Shown in pieces: positions 8,144 through 15,700 of a stretch of DNA of 54,186 nt. This DNA is from Methylobacterium sp. E-005 (GTDB lineage: Bacteria; Pseudomonadota; Alphaproteobacteria; Rhizobiales; Beijerinckiaceae), in contig NZ_JAKSYG010000239.1 of the NCBI RefSeq assembly GCF_022829725.1, positions 1 to 54,186 of the forward strand. Reading direction: 5' to 3'. The position numbers were made by a program, and so were the translations under genes. Numbering within the stretch: position 1 is the stretch's first letter; each line of letters opens with the position of its first letter. The notes beneath the pieces were generated by a model. That model was not told the origin of the DNA and ran no database searches. It saw only the letters and a list, made by a program, of their open reading frames with translations.

Positions 8144-8944
8144 ATGCCGCCCGACGAGCCGGCGACCGCCCCGATCCTGCGCGACAAGGCGCACGCGGCA
8201 GCCTCGGCGTTCACGCCCGAGAACCTGCTCCGCGAGGCGCGCCGGCAACGCGGTCTCGGCGCCGGCCGCGTGCCGGCTGTGTGCGTCCTAGACCCGGACG
8301 GCGACATCGTGCGCCACCTCTGCGCGACCGGGCGGGCCCGGCCCGATCCCGATTGGGCCTGCTACCACAGCACCCTTCACCGGTTCGCGGAATCCGGCCG
8401 CGCGATCGGCATCGTCGGCTGCGCGGTCGGCGCGCCTTTCGCCGTGCTGGTGGCCGAGCAGATGTTCGCCTCCGGCTGCGAACTCCTGATCAGCATCACC
8501 TCGTCGGGACAGATCACGGCGCTGCGGGCGCCGCCCTACTTCATCCTCATCGAGGCGGCCCTGCGCGACGAGGGCACGAGCTATCACTACCTGCCGCCGG
8601 CCGAGTTCGTGGAAGCTCCACGGGATCTGGTAGCGGCCGTGGCGCCCGCGCTGACGGGGATCGGTGAACCCGTCGAACGGGGCGCCACCTGGACGACCGA
8701 CGCCCCCTATCGCGAGACCGAGCAGGCCATCGCGGCGGCCCGGGCGCGGGGGATCCTCGCGGTCGAGATGGAGGCGGCGGCCCTGTATGCGTTCGCGCAG
8801 GCGCGCGGCAAGGCCGTCCTGTGCTTCGCCCACGTGACCAACCAGATGGGTCAGGCCGGCGATTTCGAGAAGGGCGAGGCCAACGGCGCGACGACGGCGC
8901 TCCGCCTCGTCGCCGCGGTCGCGGCCGCTCGGTTCCCGATCTAG
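8144..8944 (+). CDS. PNP/UDP-family nucleoside phosphorylase
   Basis: A 266-residue member of the purine/uridine phosphorylase superfamily, which cleaves nucleosides with phosphate to give a base and (deoxy)ribose-1-phosphate. Visible blocks are 'GIVGCAVGAPFAVLVAEQM' and 'LISITSSGQI' (phosphate and ribose binding) and the ribose-binding 'VEMEAAALYAFA', nearly identical to uridine phosphorylase. It follows selD by nine bases and ends the operon. Its stop codon interlocks with that of senA on the other strand. It is not part of the known selenoneine pathway; it may supply a sugar-1-phosphate or recycle a nucleotide by-product, or act on a selenium-containing nucleoside. That is a hypothesis from gene order only. 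Confidence 0.85.
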   Translation: MPPDEPATAPILRDKAHAAASAFTPENLLREARRQRGLGAGRVPAVCVLDPDGDIVRHLCATGRARPDPDWACYHSTLHRFAESGRAIGIVGCAVGAPFAVLVAEQMFASGCELLISITSSGQITALRAPPYFILIEAALRDEGTSYHYLPPAEFVEAPRDLVAAVAPALTGIGEPVERGATWTTDAPYRETEQAIAAARARGILAVEMEAAALYAFAQARGKAVLCFAHVTNQMGQAGDFEKGEANGATTALRLVAAVAAARFPI

Positions 8945-10245
8945 AGGGCGACCGTCCGGAAGCCGGCGAACACGTCGCGGCGCTCTGGGCCGAAGAAGTT
9001 GCGGTAGGCGGTGTCGACCATCCGCGCGCGGGTCGCCCAGGCGCCGCCCCGCAGGACCTTGCGCGTCCCGAAGGCGGGCTCCGAATATTCCCTGTAGGCA
9101 TCCGGCGCGAAGCCGGGGAAGGGGAGGAACGGGCTCGCCGTCCATTCCCAGACGTTGCCGAGCATCTGCCGGCAGCCCCAGGCGCTGTCGCCCTCGGGGA
9201 AGGCCGCGACGTCGACACAGCCGAGGTGGCCGCCATCGAGGTTGGCATGCGTGGCGGTCGGCGCGCTGTCTCCCCAGGGATAGGTGCGCTTGGTGTCGCT
9301 CAACCTGCCGTCCGGCGTCGGCGCGCCGGCTGCCGCAGCCTCCCATTCCGCCTCGGTCGGCAGCCGTCGGCCCGCCCAGCGGCAATAGGCGTTGGCTTCG
9401 TACCAGTTGACGTGGACGACCGGCTGATCGGGCGCCAGCGGCTCATCCCGGTCGAACCGCCGGCAGGTCCAGTCGCCGGGCCCGTGAGGCGTCCAGTAGA
9501 CCGGGTGCTCGGCGCCGCATCCATCGCGCCACCGCGCCCCCTCGGCGTCCCAGCAGGCGGCATTCCGATAGCCGCCATCCGCCACGAAGGCGGCGAACGC
9601 CCCGTTGGTCACCGGCGCGCGGGCGATGTGGAACGCCGCCACGGACACGGGATGCGCCCATTTCTCGTTGTCGAAGACGAAGCCGCCGCCGGGCTCTGCG
9701 CCGAGCTGCCACGTGCCCCCGCCGACCGCGACGTCGCCGGGCCAGGGACCCGTCCCCGTGTCCTGGGCCAAGGCCGAGGCGGCAAAGGACGGCCGCGGAT
9801 AGCCCAGAGTCTGACGCGTGTAGGTGAAGGCCTCGTCGTGCATGTCCTCGTGGAAGGTGACGAGCTGGTAGAGCTCGGCCTCCTGCGCCGTCGGCTCGTG
9901 GCCGTCGAGGCGCCGGACGAGCGCCTCCTGCACGCCCGCCATATAGGCGAGGGTGTCGGGTAAAGCCGGCAACGGGATCGACCAGCGCGTCGCGTGCGGC
10001 ACCCGCGCGGAGTCGTAGAGCCTGTCAGCGTCCGCCCTCCGGGGCTGTGCCCGGTCGATGCCGCGCAGGATGAAATGTTCGTGAAACCAGGCGAGATGGC
10101 CGATTTCCCACAGGAGGGGGTTCACGATCTCGCTCTGCGGGCCCATCAGGCGGTCCTGATCGAGGCCCGACACCAGTTCGAGCGTCCGCGCTCTGGCATC
10201 CTGAAGCATCGCCACGAGATCGGCAGTCGAGACCTGTGCGCTCAT
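8941..10245 (-). CDS. senA: EgtB-like selenoxide/sulfoxide synthase, probable selenoneine synthase SenA
   Basis: A 434-residue protein: DinB-like N-terminal domain (about 1-160) and a formylglycine-generating/C-type-lectin-like C-terminal domain (about 190-430). The iron ligands of the EgtB family are present: His50 in 'IGHLAWFHEHF' and 'HEDMHDE' at 132-138 (HX3HXE). The C-terminal part has 'VHVNWYEANAYCRWAGRRLPTE', 'GNVWEWTASPF' and 'RDVFAGFRT'. SenA joins hercynine to the selenosugar made by SenB and oxidises it towards selenoneine, whereas EgtB uses gamma-Glu-Cys or cysteine. I favour SenA because of the adjoining senB and selD; there is no egtD or egtC-E here, so hercynine must come from a gene elsewhere. 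Start at ATG 10245; upstream ATGs would overlap senB. Confidence 0.85.
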   Translation of the reverse strand: MSAQVSTADLVAMLQDARARTLELVSGLDQDRLMGPQSEIVNPLLWEIGHLAWFHEHFILRGIDRAQPRRADADRLYDSARVPHATRWSIPLPALPDTLAYMAGVQEALVRRLDGHEPTAQEAELYQLVTFHEDMHDEAFTYTRQTLGYPRPSFAASALAQDTGTGPWPGDVAVGGGTWQLGAEPGGGFVFDNEKWAHPVSVAAFHIARAPVTNGAFAAFVADGGYRNAACWDAEGARWRDGCGAEHPVYWTPHGPGDWTCRRFDRDEPLAPDQPVVHVNWYEANAYCRWAGRRLPTEAEWEAAAAGAPTPDGRLSDTKRTYPWGDSAPTATHANLDGGHLGCVDVAAFPEGDSAWGCRQMLGNVWEWTASPFLPFPGFAPDAYREYSEPAFGTRKVLRGGAWATRARMVDTAYRNFFGPERRDVFAGFRTVAL

Positions 10246-10272
10246 CAAACGTCCCGGAATCCTGTCACAACC

Positions 10273-11244
10273 ATGAGAATCAGCCTGATCACACCGGCGG
10301 CGAGAACGTCTCGCGCCGGCAATCGAACCACGGCGATGCGCTGGGCGCGCATCCTCGGCGAACTCGGGCACCAAGTCGACGTGTCAACAACCTACCCGGA
10401 CGACGCCGACGTCGACCTGATGCTGGCGCTTCACGCGTGGCGCAGCGCGCCGTCGATTGCGCGCTTTAAGGCGCAATACCCGGATAGACCCCTCATCGTC
10501 GCCCTGACCGGCACGGATCTCTATCACTATCTCGCGGCCGATCCGGAGCCGACCCTGCGCTCCCTTGATCTGGCGGACGGCCTGATCGGCCTGCACGACG
10601 ACGTCCCCGCCGCCCTTCCGGAGCGCCACCGCGGCAAGGTCGAGGTGGTCTATCAATCCGCCACCGCGCGGGCGCAGCGCTGGCCGGTCTCCGACGATGC
10701 GTTCGAGGTTCTCGTCGTCGCGCATCTGCGTTCCGTCAAGGACCCGCTCTGCGCGGCCCGGGCGGCCCGGAGCCTGCCGGATCGATCCCGGATCCGGATC
10801 GTACATCTCGGCGGCGCGCGGGATCAGATCTGGGCCGATCAGGCCCGGGAAGAGATGGCGCACAACCCGCGTTACCACTGGCTGGGGGACCAGCCCGGCT
10901 CCCTGGTTCGGCGCTGGTTGACGCGGGCCAGAGTCATGGTCCTCAGTTCACAGCAGGAAGGCGGCGCGAACGTGGTATCGGAAGCGGTCGCCGCCGGTTT
11001 GCCGATCCTAGCCACCGCAATTCCCGGGACGCGCGGCTTGTTGGGCCCGGAGCATCCGGGCTATTTCCCGGTCGGGGATGATGCGGCCTTGGCCGCGCTG
11101 CTGCTTCGAGCCGAAGTGGAGCCCTGTTTTCTCGCGCACCTGCACGCGTCCGGTGCAGAGCGGGCAACGCTCTTCGCCCCGGCCAGGGAGCGCGAAGGGC
11201 TTCGCCGTGTCATTTCGCGCTGCATGGAGGTGCGCCCGACGTGA
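10273..11244 (+). CDS. senB: Probable selenosugar synthase SenB (GT4-like glycosyltransferase)
   Basis: A 323-residue GT-B glycosyltransferase. It opens with 'MRISLITPAARTSRAGNR' and 'RWARILGELGH', then 'LMLALHAWRS' and 'VALTGTDLYHYL', a pattern I recognise from SenB (formerly an orphan 'putative glycosyltransferase' family found beside EgtB homologues). The C-terminal half has the donor-binding 'QQEGGANVVSEAVAAGLP'. SenB forms a C-Se bond between a UDP-N-acetyl sugar and selenophosphate. The ATG is only 27 bp from the senA ATG on the opposite strand, so the two genes share one very small promoter region that must extend into coding sequence. The specific assignment rests on the N-terminal pattern and on the neighbours selD and senA. 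Confidence 0.85.
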   Translation: MRISLITPAARTSRAGNRTTAMRWARILGELGHQVDVSTTYPDDADVDLMLALHAWRSAPSIARFKAQYPDRPLIVALTGTDLYHYLAADPEPTLRSLDLADGLIGLHDDVPAALPERHRGKVEVVYQSATARAQRWPVSDDAFEVLVVAHLRSVKDPLCAARAARSLPDRSRIRIVHLGGARDQIWADQAREEMAHNPRYHWLGDQPGSLVRRWLTRARVMVLSSQQEGGANVVSEAVAAGLPILATAIPGTRGLLGPEHPGYFPVGDDAALAALLLRAEVEPCFLAHLHASGAERATLFAPAREREGLRRVISRCMEVRPT

Positions 11245-11444
11245 TCGCGCGCCTCCGGGCCGTATGAGCGTCCCGCCTCAACCTGGACGAACCACGCCCC
11301 CGAAATGTCTGAACCGGCCCGAGCCGAAGTTGCGCTTGAAGGCCGCGGTATGGTCGAGAGGTGAGCGTGCCCCCTAGATCGTGACAGGAGGGATCGTCCG
11401 CGCCATCGTCGAGCCGTCGGGGACCTGAGCGGCTGATCCTGGGC

Positions 11445-12290
11445 TCAGTCGAGCCTGAAGCCGCGCTGTCTCACGAAGGCACCGAATTCCGTCCGCTGCG
11501 GCTCGGCGTATTGGCGTGCCTTGTCCTCCGACCAGCCGTAATCGACGGCTTCACCCCATCGGGCCGTGTTGCGCTGCTCGGGGTACGGCTGCTGGGCTCT
11601 GCGGCGACGGTCGTAGGCCGCGAGATCCGTTGCCAGGGTCGTGCAGCCATACCGGTCCTCGTGCACGGTCGTGGCGAGCGGCAAGCGTGGGCTGATCTGA
11701 CCCGCATCCGCCGGCCAGCCGAGGCAGAAGCCCGCGAACGGGATCACCCGTTCAGGCAGCGCCAGCCAGTCGCTGACGTCCCGCGCGTTGTTTCTGATCT
11801 CGCTGATCGGGCAGCAGCCGAGCCCCATCGCTTCGGCGGCGCGGATCGCCGTCGCCAGGGCGATCGCCGCGTCGGCGGTGGCGTTGAAGAACAGATCGAG
11901 GTGGTCATTCGCGAAGGGCTTTCCGCGCATGCGCGCGATCTCGGGCAGACGCGCACCGTTGGCGCAGAACACGAGGAAAGCCGGCGCTTCGCGGACCCAG
12001 GGCATGTGGGGGAGAAACGCGGCGATCCTCCGCCGTAGCGCGGGGTCCGTAACCACCACGATATCGCGCTGCTGCAGGTCGCTCTTCGAGGGTGCGGAGA
12101 GCGCCAGCGCGCAGATCAGTCGGATCAGGTCGGGCTCGACGGGGCGGTCGCTGTAGCGACGGTGAACGCGATGGTCTGCGATCTGGATCAACGCATCCAG
12201 GCCCGAGAGGTGTGGTGGAATCGCGACAATCTCTCCGAACCGCTCGTGAAGCGCATTCCCCAGCGTCGTTCTGCCCGTCTCAGCCGCCAT
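11445..12290 (-). CDS. Nitroreductase-family FMN oxidoreductase
   Basis: A 281-residue protein of the nitroreductase superfamily. Visible are 'HRVHRRYSDRPVEP' at the FMN phosphate-binding N-terminus, 'APSKSDLQQRDIVVV', a dimer-interface helix around 'ATADAAIALATAIRAAEAMGLG', and 'FCLGWPAD', the usual end of the flavin site. The C-terminus has an extra basic tail of about 60 residues. These enzymes transfer electrons from NAD(P)H through FMN to nitroaromatics, quinones or flavins. It converges on senB across 200 bp and has no operon partner, so its substrate is unknown. The ATG at 12290 gives the normal N-terminus, though it is slightly long. Confidence 0.85.
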   Translation of the reverse strand: MAAETGRTTLGNALHERFGEIVAIPPHLSGLDALIQIADHRVHRRYSDRPVEPDLIRLICALALSAPSKSDLQQRDIVVVTDPALRRRIAAFLPHMPWVREAPAFLVFCANGARLPEIARMRGKPFANDHLDLFFNATADAAIALATAIRAAEAMGLGCCPISEIRNNARDVSDWLALPERVIPFAGFCLGWPADAGQISPRLPLATTVHEDRYGCTTLATDLAAYDRRRRAQQPYPEQRNTARWGEAVDYGWSEDKARQYAEPQRTEFGAFVRQRGFRLD

Positions 12291-12473
12291 CGGAATGCTC
12301 GCTGTCGCCCCATAGTCCTGTCGGCCCGCCTTGGCGGACTGTGTGATGTGGAGCCTGCTCCAGGCAAGCCAGCGGTGAAGTCTGTGCGCTTGCGTCGAGG
12401 ACGCGCCGCGACGCAGAGCCGGTTTTCGGCGGCGCGTCCGTGACAGGCGCCGGGATCGCGGACAGGAACAGGG

Positions 12474-12678
12474 TCAGAGGTCCGCTTCCGGGACAGGGCG
12501 CGGGGACATGTCGAGATTCCTGGACTGGAGATAGTCCAGGACAGGGTCGAGCAGTTCGAGCGGGCACTTGAGGTGCGGGTCCTTCTGTCAGCGCCTCGTA
12601 TCCTGCCATTCTCAGGTCAGGGCGACCCATCACCTTGACGGGAAAGCCCAGCCGCGAGGGACGATCATGGCCGGTCAT
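12474..12678 (-). pseudogene. Decayed N-terminus of a UvdE/UvsE-like UV damage endonuclease
   Basis: The ATG at 12678 overlaps the stop of the DHH gene (ATGA), as for a coupled second gene of an operon. The first ~25 codons read 'LGFPVKVMGRPDL', the typical opening of alphaproteobacterial UvdE-like TIM-barrel proteins. The expected continuation then appears in the +1 frame as 'DTRR*QKDPHLKCPLELLD' and 'VLDYLQSRN': one frameshift, a TGA where a Trp is expected, and then loss of the rest of the ~300-residue protein. Further frames are closed by the TGA at 12474-12476. This is a remnant, not a functional gene. The family call is from memory of the N-terminal pattern. Confidence 0.55.
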
Positions 12679-13769
12679 GCCTGCACCTGTGCCTGGGGAA
12701 ACCCAAGTCCCCGGATGAAGTGGTTCCAGTCGGCGTTGCGCAGCGCCCCGCCGGTCGCCTGGGCGTGGCCGTTGCCGTAGCGACCGTCGGCGTTGGCCGG
12801 ACGATGCTCGGCGAGGAAGGCGATCAGATCCCGCCCACTTGCCGACCTTGCCGCGAAGTGCACCCATCCGGGGCGGTAGCCAGCGTTGGCGGCGATGACG
12901 ATCTTGTCCTTCAGGCGCCCACGCCATTGCTGCGCCACCAGGGGATGGATCTGGCATGGCGAGTCGAGGGCGATCAGCGCGACGTCGCCACCGATTGCCG
13001 GCGGGATGCGCTTGGCGACGTCCATGGCGGCGCGGACCTCGGCCTTGGCCGCGTGCAGAGCCGATGCGTCCGCGTCATCGCCCTTGGTGATGCGTTTTGG
13101 TCCGTCCGATGCCAGCAGGAGGCGTAACGCCGGCCCTGCATCGGCCGCCGCGGTCCGGCGGGGGGCGTTGACGAGCGACGTGGCATCGCGAAGGGCCGTC
13201 TTTCCCCAGCGCGTCTGAGCCTCGGCGATCTCGGGGAAAGGTAGGCCCTCGGCCATGTCGCCGATCAGGCCCACCGCCGCCAGCCATAGGAGATCGGCTT
13301 GGTCTCCCAGGGCACCGGCAGCCCACCACGCGAGCAAGGCGGTGGTCGGCTCGGGATCGAGGCCGTTTCCGCTGATCGTGATGGCATCCACCGGTTCGCC
13401 GGTCGGGACGTGGTGATCGATGACGAGCGTCGGGCAACCCGGCAGCACGGGATCGACCCGGGTGCCAAGGTCGGCGACGATCAGGCCGCCGGGCCCGTGC
13501 TCGCCGAGCCGGTCGGCGACCTCCGGGTCCCACGGCGACTCCCCCTTGCCGACGACAACGGACAACGCCTCTCTTCCCGCCTGCCGGAGGGCCCGGATCA
13601 GGATGGCAGCCGCGGTCAGACCATCCGCATCGAAATGACTGACAACCAGGACGGGCCTGCCCGGTTTGAACGTGGCGAGCGCAGCCGTCATCGCGTCTCG
13701 CGAAGCCGCCCGGACATCACCGTCCGGTGACAGGCTTCCGATCATCTGCGCCTCGGCGATCTTCCCCAT
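12675..13769 (-). CDS. DHH-family phosphoesterase (RecJ-like)
   Basis: A 364-residue DHH/DHHA1 protein. Metal-binding motifs are 'VVSHFDADGLTAAA' (D-x-D-G), 'IVADLG' and 'LVIDHHVP' (the DHH motif); the DHHA1 substrate-binding part near the C-terminus has 'GYRPGWVHFAARS' and 'RYGNGHAQATGGAL'. Such enzymes are RecJ-like single-strand exonucleases or small oligo/cyclic-nucleotide phosphodiesterases; without the RecJ OB domain the second or a repair-linked role is as likely. I chose ATG 13769 over the upstream in-frame start because AAGGTG lies seven bases before it and the extension has no conserved features. It was once followed by a coupled UvdE-like gene, now decayed. Confidence 0.85.
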   Translation of the reverse strand: MGKIAEAQMIGSLSPDGDVRAASRDAMTAALATFKPGRPVLVVSHFDADGLTAAAILIRALRQAGREALSVVVGKGESPWDPEVADRLGEHGPGGLIVADLGTRVDPVLPGCPTLVIDHHVPTGEPVDAITISGNGLDPEPTTALLAWWAAGALGDQADLLWLAAVGLIGDMAEGLPFPEIAEAQTRWGKTALRDATSLVNAPRRTAAADAGPALRLLLASDGPKRITKGDDADASALHAAKAEVRAAMDVAKRIPPAIGGDVALIALDSPCQIHPLVAQQWRGRLKDKIVIAANAGYRPGWVHFAARSASGRDLIAFLAEHRPANADGRYGNGHAQATGGALRNADWNHFIRGLGFPQAQVQA

Positions 13770-13800
13770 TCGACACCTTGGTTTGTGCTGGTCGACGGCC

Positions 13801-13828
13801 GCCTGCATCGCTCATCGCCGATGCAGGC
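13801..13828. promoter_or_regulatory. Perfect 10-bp inverted repeat upstream of the DHH gene
   Basis: GCCTGCATCG (13801-13810) and CGATGCAGGC (13819-13828) form a perfect 10-bp stem with an 8-nt loop, 31 bp upstream of the DHH start. There is no T-run after it in either direction, so it looks more like an operator or an mRNA leader hairpin than a terminator. Confidence 0.4.
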
Positions 13829-14019
13829 CGAGCGAACGCTTCGTTGAGACTGGGCAACGCTCGAACCCGTCATCCGCCGGCGAATCCAGGCGGAAAACCT
13901 GTGGGTTTCTTACGGGGCAGGGCGGACGCGGGGGAGTCGATCCCGACGAGCGAACTGCCACGGGCTGCGGTGCGGTTTATGTGCGGCCTCAGCAGGAAGG
14001 GGATCGAGACCGCCGGTCC

Positions 14020-15111
14020 CTAGGCCGTCGGCATCCCGGTGGGTTCGGAGATTTCGGCCCCGTTGCCCTGGGATCGGTAGGCGCGAGCGGCGGCGTAGGC
14101 GGGTCGACGGGCACGCATGATCGAGCCGAGTGGCCGGTGCGCGGCGAGGCCCGTCCACGGGTTGAAGGCAAGGTTGTCCTCGACCCATTCCCGCATGCCA
14201 TCCGACCAAGTGTCCTGCGGGAGGGCCATGATCCGGGCGACGGGCAGGTAGGGGCTCGCGTCCTCGGGCCACATCGCGGCCGCGTCCTCGACCGGCATCG
14301 CGTCGATGTCGGTGGCCAACTGGACACGGAACTCCCAGACGCCAGGGCACGTCCGGAAGTGATCCCGCACGGTCTCGCGCAGCGCATCGGGATGGCCGGA
14401 CGTGTCGATGGGGCTCTCCGATAGGGCGACGAGCTCCGACGAGACCGGGGAAAGGGCTACCTTGGCGAAATAGTCGCCATGCAAAAGCGCGGCCTGGGAG
14501 AAGAAGCTGTCGCCGAGAAGATGTGTCTTCGCCTGGCCGGCCAGGGTGGTCAGCGTCGCCGACTTGCCCCCGACCATTTCGAGGGCCGCCTCGGCGGTGC
14601 GCGTCACCGCTGAAACGACCTTCTTCACCGGTTCCGCGCGACCCGTGGTGGCGGCCAGCGGCCTCAGCTGGCGGAGGAAGCCCTTGGCCGTACCGATCTG
14701 GAACGACGGCGAGTTGCCGAGCACGTAATTCTGTGTCGTCTCGCCCTCGCTGCCGGGGAGGCGCCGCCCTGGTACGCCCAGGACCTTGAGGGCAGCACCG
14801 CGCGGCGTCGACACGCCGTCATGCAGCACGTCGCCCGGCGTGGTGCTGAACCGCATGATGGCGTCGTAAGTCGCCGGGGTGGCGAACAGTCCCTGGGCGA
14901 GTTCCGGCGGCAGGTCGGCAAGCACCTCGAACCTGGCCCGGAGGTAACCATGCGCCTTGGCATGGACGGCACGGTGGGCGTAGCCGGTGTCGGCGTGGGT
15001 CGTGCGCTGGATGCCTAGCATTGCCTCGGTCAGGCCACGCTGCGTCTCGGCCTCATCCTCGGGGGTGGTCTCGAAGGCAGGGTCGAACCGGAGCGGAGGA
15101 TTCTGAGCCAT
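14020..15111 (-). CDS. Heme catalase-family protein
   Basis: A 363-residue protein of the catalase-like (SrpA/heme-dependent peroxidase) group. The N-terminal region has 'HRAVHAKAHG', matching the distal-His segment, and 'MRFSTTPGDVLHDGVSTPRGAALKVLGV', the equivalent of the catalase 'RFS...D...RGxAxK' core. It is shorter than true catalases (about 480 residues) and lacks the canonical C-terminal arm. I used ATG 15111 because the upstream extension is Arg-rich and unlike the family. It diverges from a receiver-domain gene across 134 bp. It probably removes peroxides or organic hydroperoxides; location is uncertain since there is no clear signal peptide. Confidence 0.75.
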   Translation of the reverse strand: MAQNPPLRFDPAFETTPEDEAETQRGLTEAMLGIQRTTHADTGYAHRAVHAKAHGYLRARFEVLADLPPELAQGLFATPATYDAIMRFSTTPGDVLHDGVSTPRGAALKVLGVPGRRLPGSEGETTQNYVLGNSPSFQIGTAKGFLRQLRPLAATTGRAEPVKKVVSAVTRTAEAALEMVGGKSATLTTLAGQAKTHLLGDSFFSQAALLHGDYFAKVALSPVSSELVALSESPIDTSGHPDALRETVRDHFRTCPGVWEFRVQLATDIDAMPVEDAAAMWPEDASPYLPVARIMALPQDTWSDGMREWVEDNLAFNPWTGLAAHRPLGSIMRARRPAYAAARAYRSQGNGAEISEPTGMPTA

Positions 15112-15245
15112 CGGTTCCAACGTAGGCACTCGACCGGGGTTGCCGGTGGGGTCGAGATGCCGCGCGCCTCGGCGGCAAATTCGACCGGAAAGGGATATCG
15201 AATACGTCGAGGGCAACCTTACCGCGGGTCATCCATTCCTGCTGC

Positions 15246-15656
15246 GTGACCCAAGACGCCCCGGGCGATGCGCCCCACGCCCTCGTCGTCGATGACGACG
15301 TCCTGATCCTCATGGACGCGACCAGCATCCTGGAGGATGCGGGGTTCAAGGTGCTTGAGGCGATGAACGTCGCGCAGGCCTTGGAGGTGCTCGGCGAGCA
15401 TCACGAGGCGGTGCAACTTCTCTTCACCGACGTGCACATGCCGGGTGGAGCCGATGGCTTCGAGCTGGCGCGGCGGACCGCGGAGAATTGGCCCCACATC
15501 GCGGTCGTGGTCGCCTCCGGCAACGCCAAGCCCGGGCCGGGGGATATGCCTGAGAAGGCGACGTTCATCGGCAAGCCGTTCAGCCCCGAGATCGTCCGGC
15601 ACCACGTTCGCAAAACTTTGCCTGACGACAAGCACCCGGAGCCACTGAAGAGTTAG
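15246..15656 (+). CDS. Stand-alone CheY-like response regulator receiver
   Basis: A 136-residue single receiver domain. The acidic pocket is 'VVDDDVL', the phospho-acceptor Asp lies in 'LLFTDVHMPGG', and the conserved Lys in 'GKPFSP'. There is no output domain, so it works through protein contacts or as a phosphate sink. The start is GTG 15246; no better start exists without losing the first strand. Orphan receivers of this kind are common in Methylobacterium. It faces the catalase-family gene, and 44 bp separate its stop from that of the amidotransferase on the other strand. No cognate kinase lies beside it. Confidence 0.85.
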   Translation: MTQDAPGDAPHALVVDDDVLILMDATSILEDAGFKVLEAMNVAQALEVLGEHHEAVQLLFTDVHMPGGADGFELARRTAENWPHIAVVVASGNAKPGPGDMPEKATFIGKPFSPEIVRHHVRKTLPDDKHPEPLKS

Positions 15657-15700
15657 GTTCGTCGGCGCCCGACCCGACGCCGGGACCCTGTGCGCGTCAC

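Noticed and set aside
6164..8248. A 694-codon minus-strand ORF opposite the HAD and selD genes
   Set aside because: Antisense shadow of two clear genes; composition is typical of reversed G+C-rich codons and no domain is visible.
8941..10245. Ergothioneine synthase EgtB
   Set aside because: The fold and iron ligands fit EgtB, but egtC, egtD and egtE are absent while selD and a SenB-like glycosyltransferase adjoin, so SenA is the better reading. Not excluded without a tree.
12280..12957. Minus-strand 225-codon ORF across the DHH gene end
   Set aside because: Most of it is an out-of-frame overlap of the DHH gene; only the internal UvdE-like segment from 12678 is meaningful.
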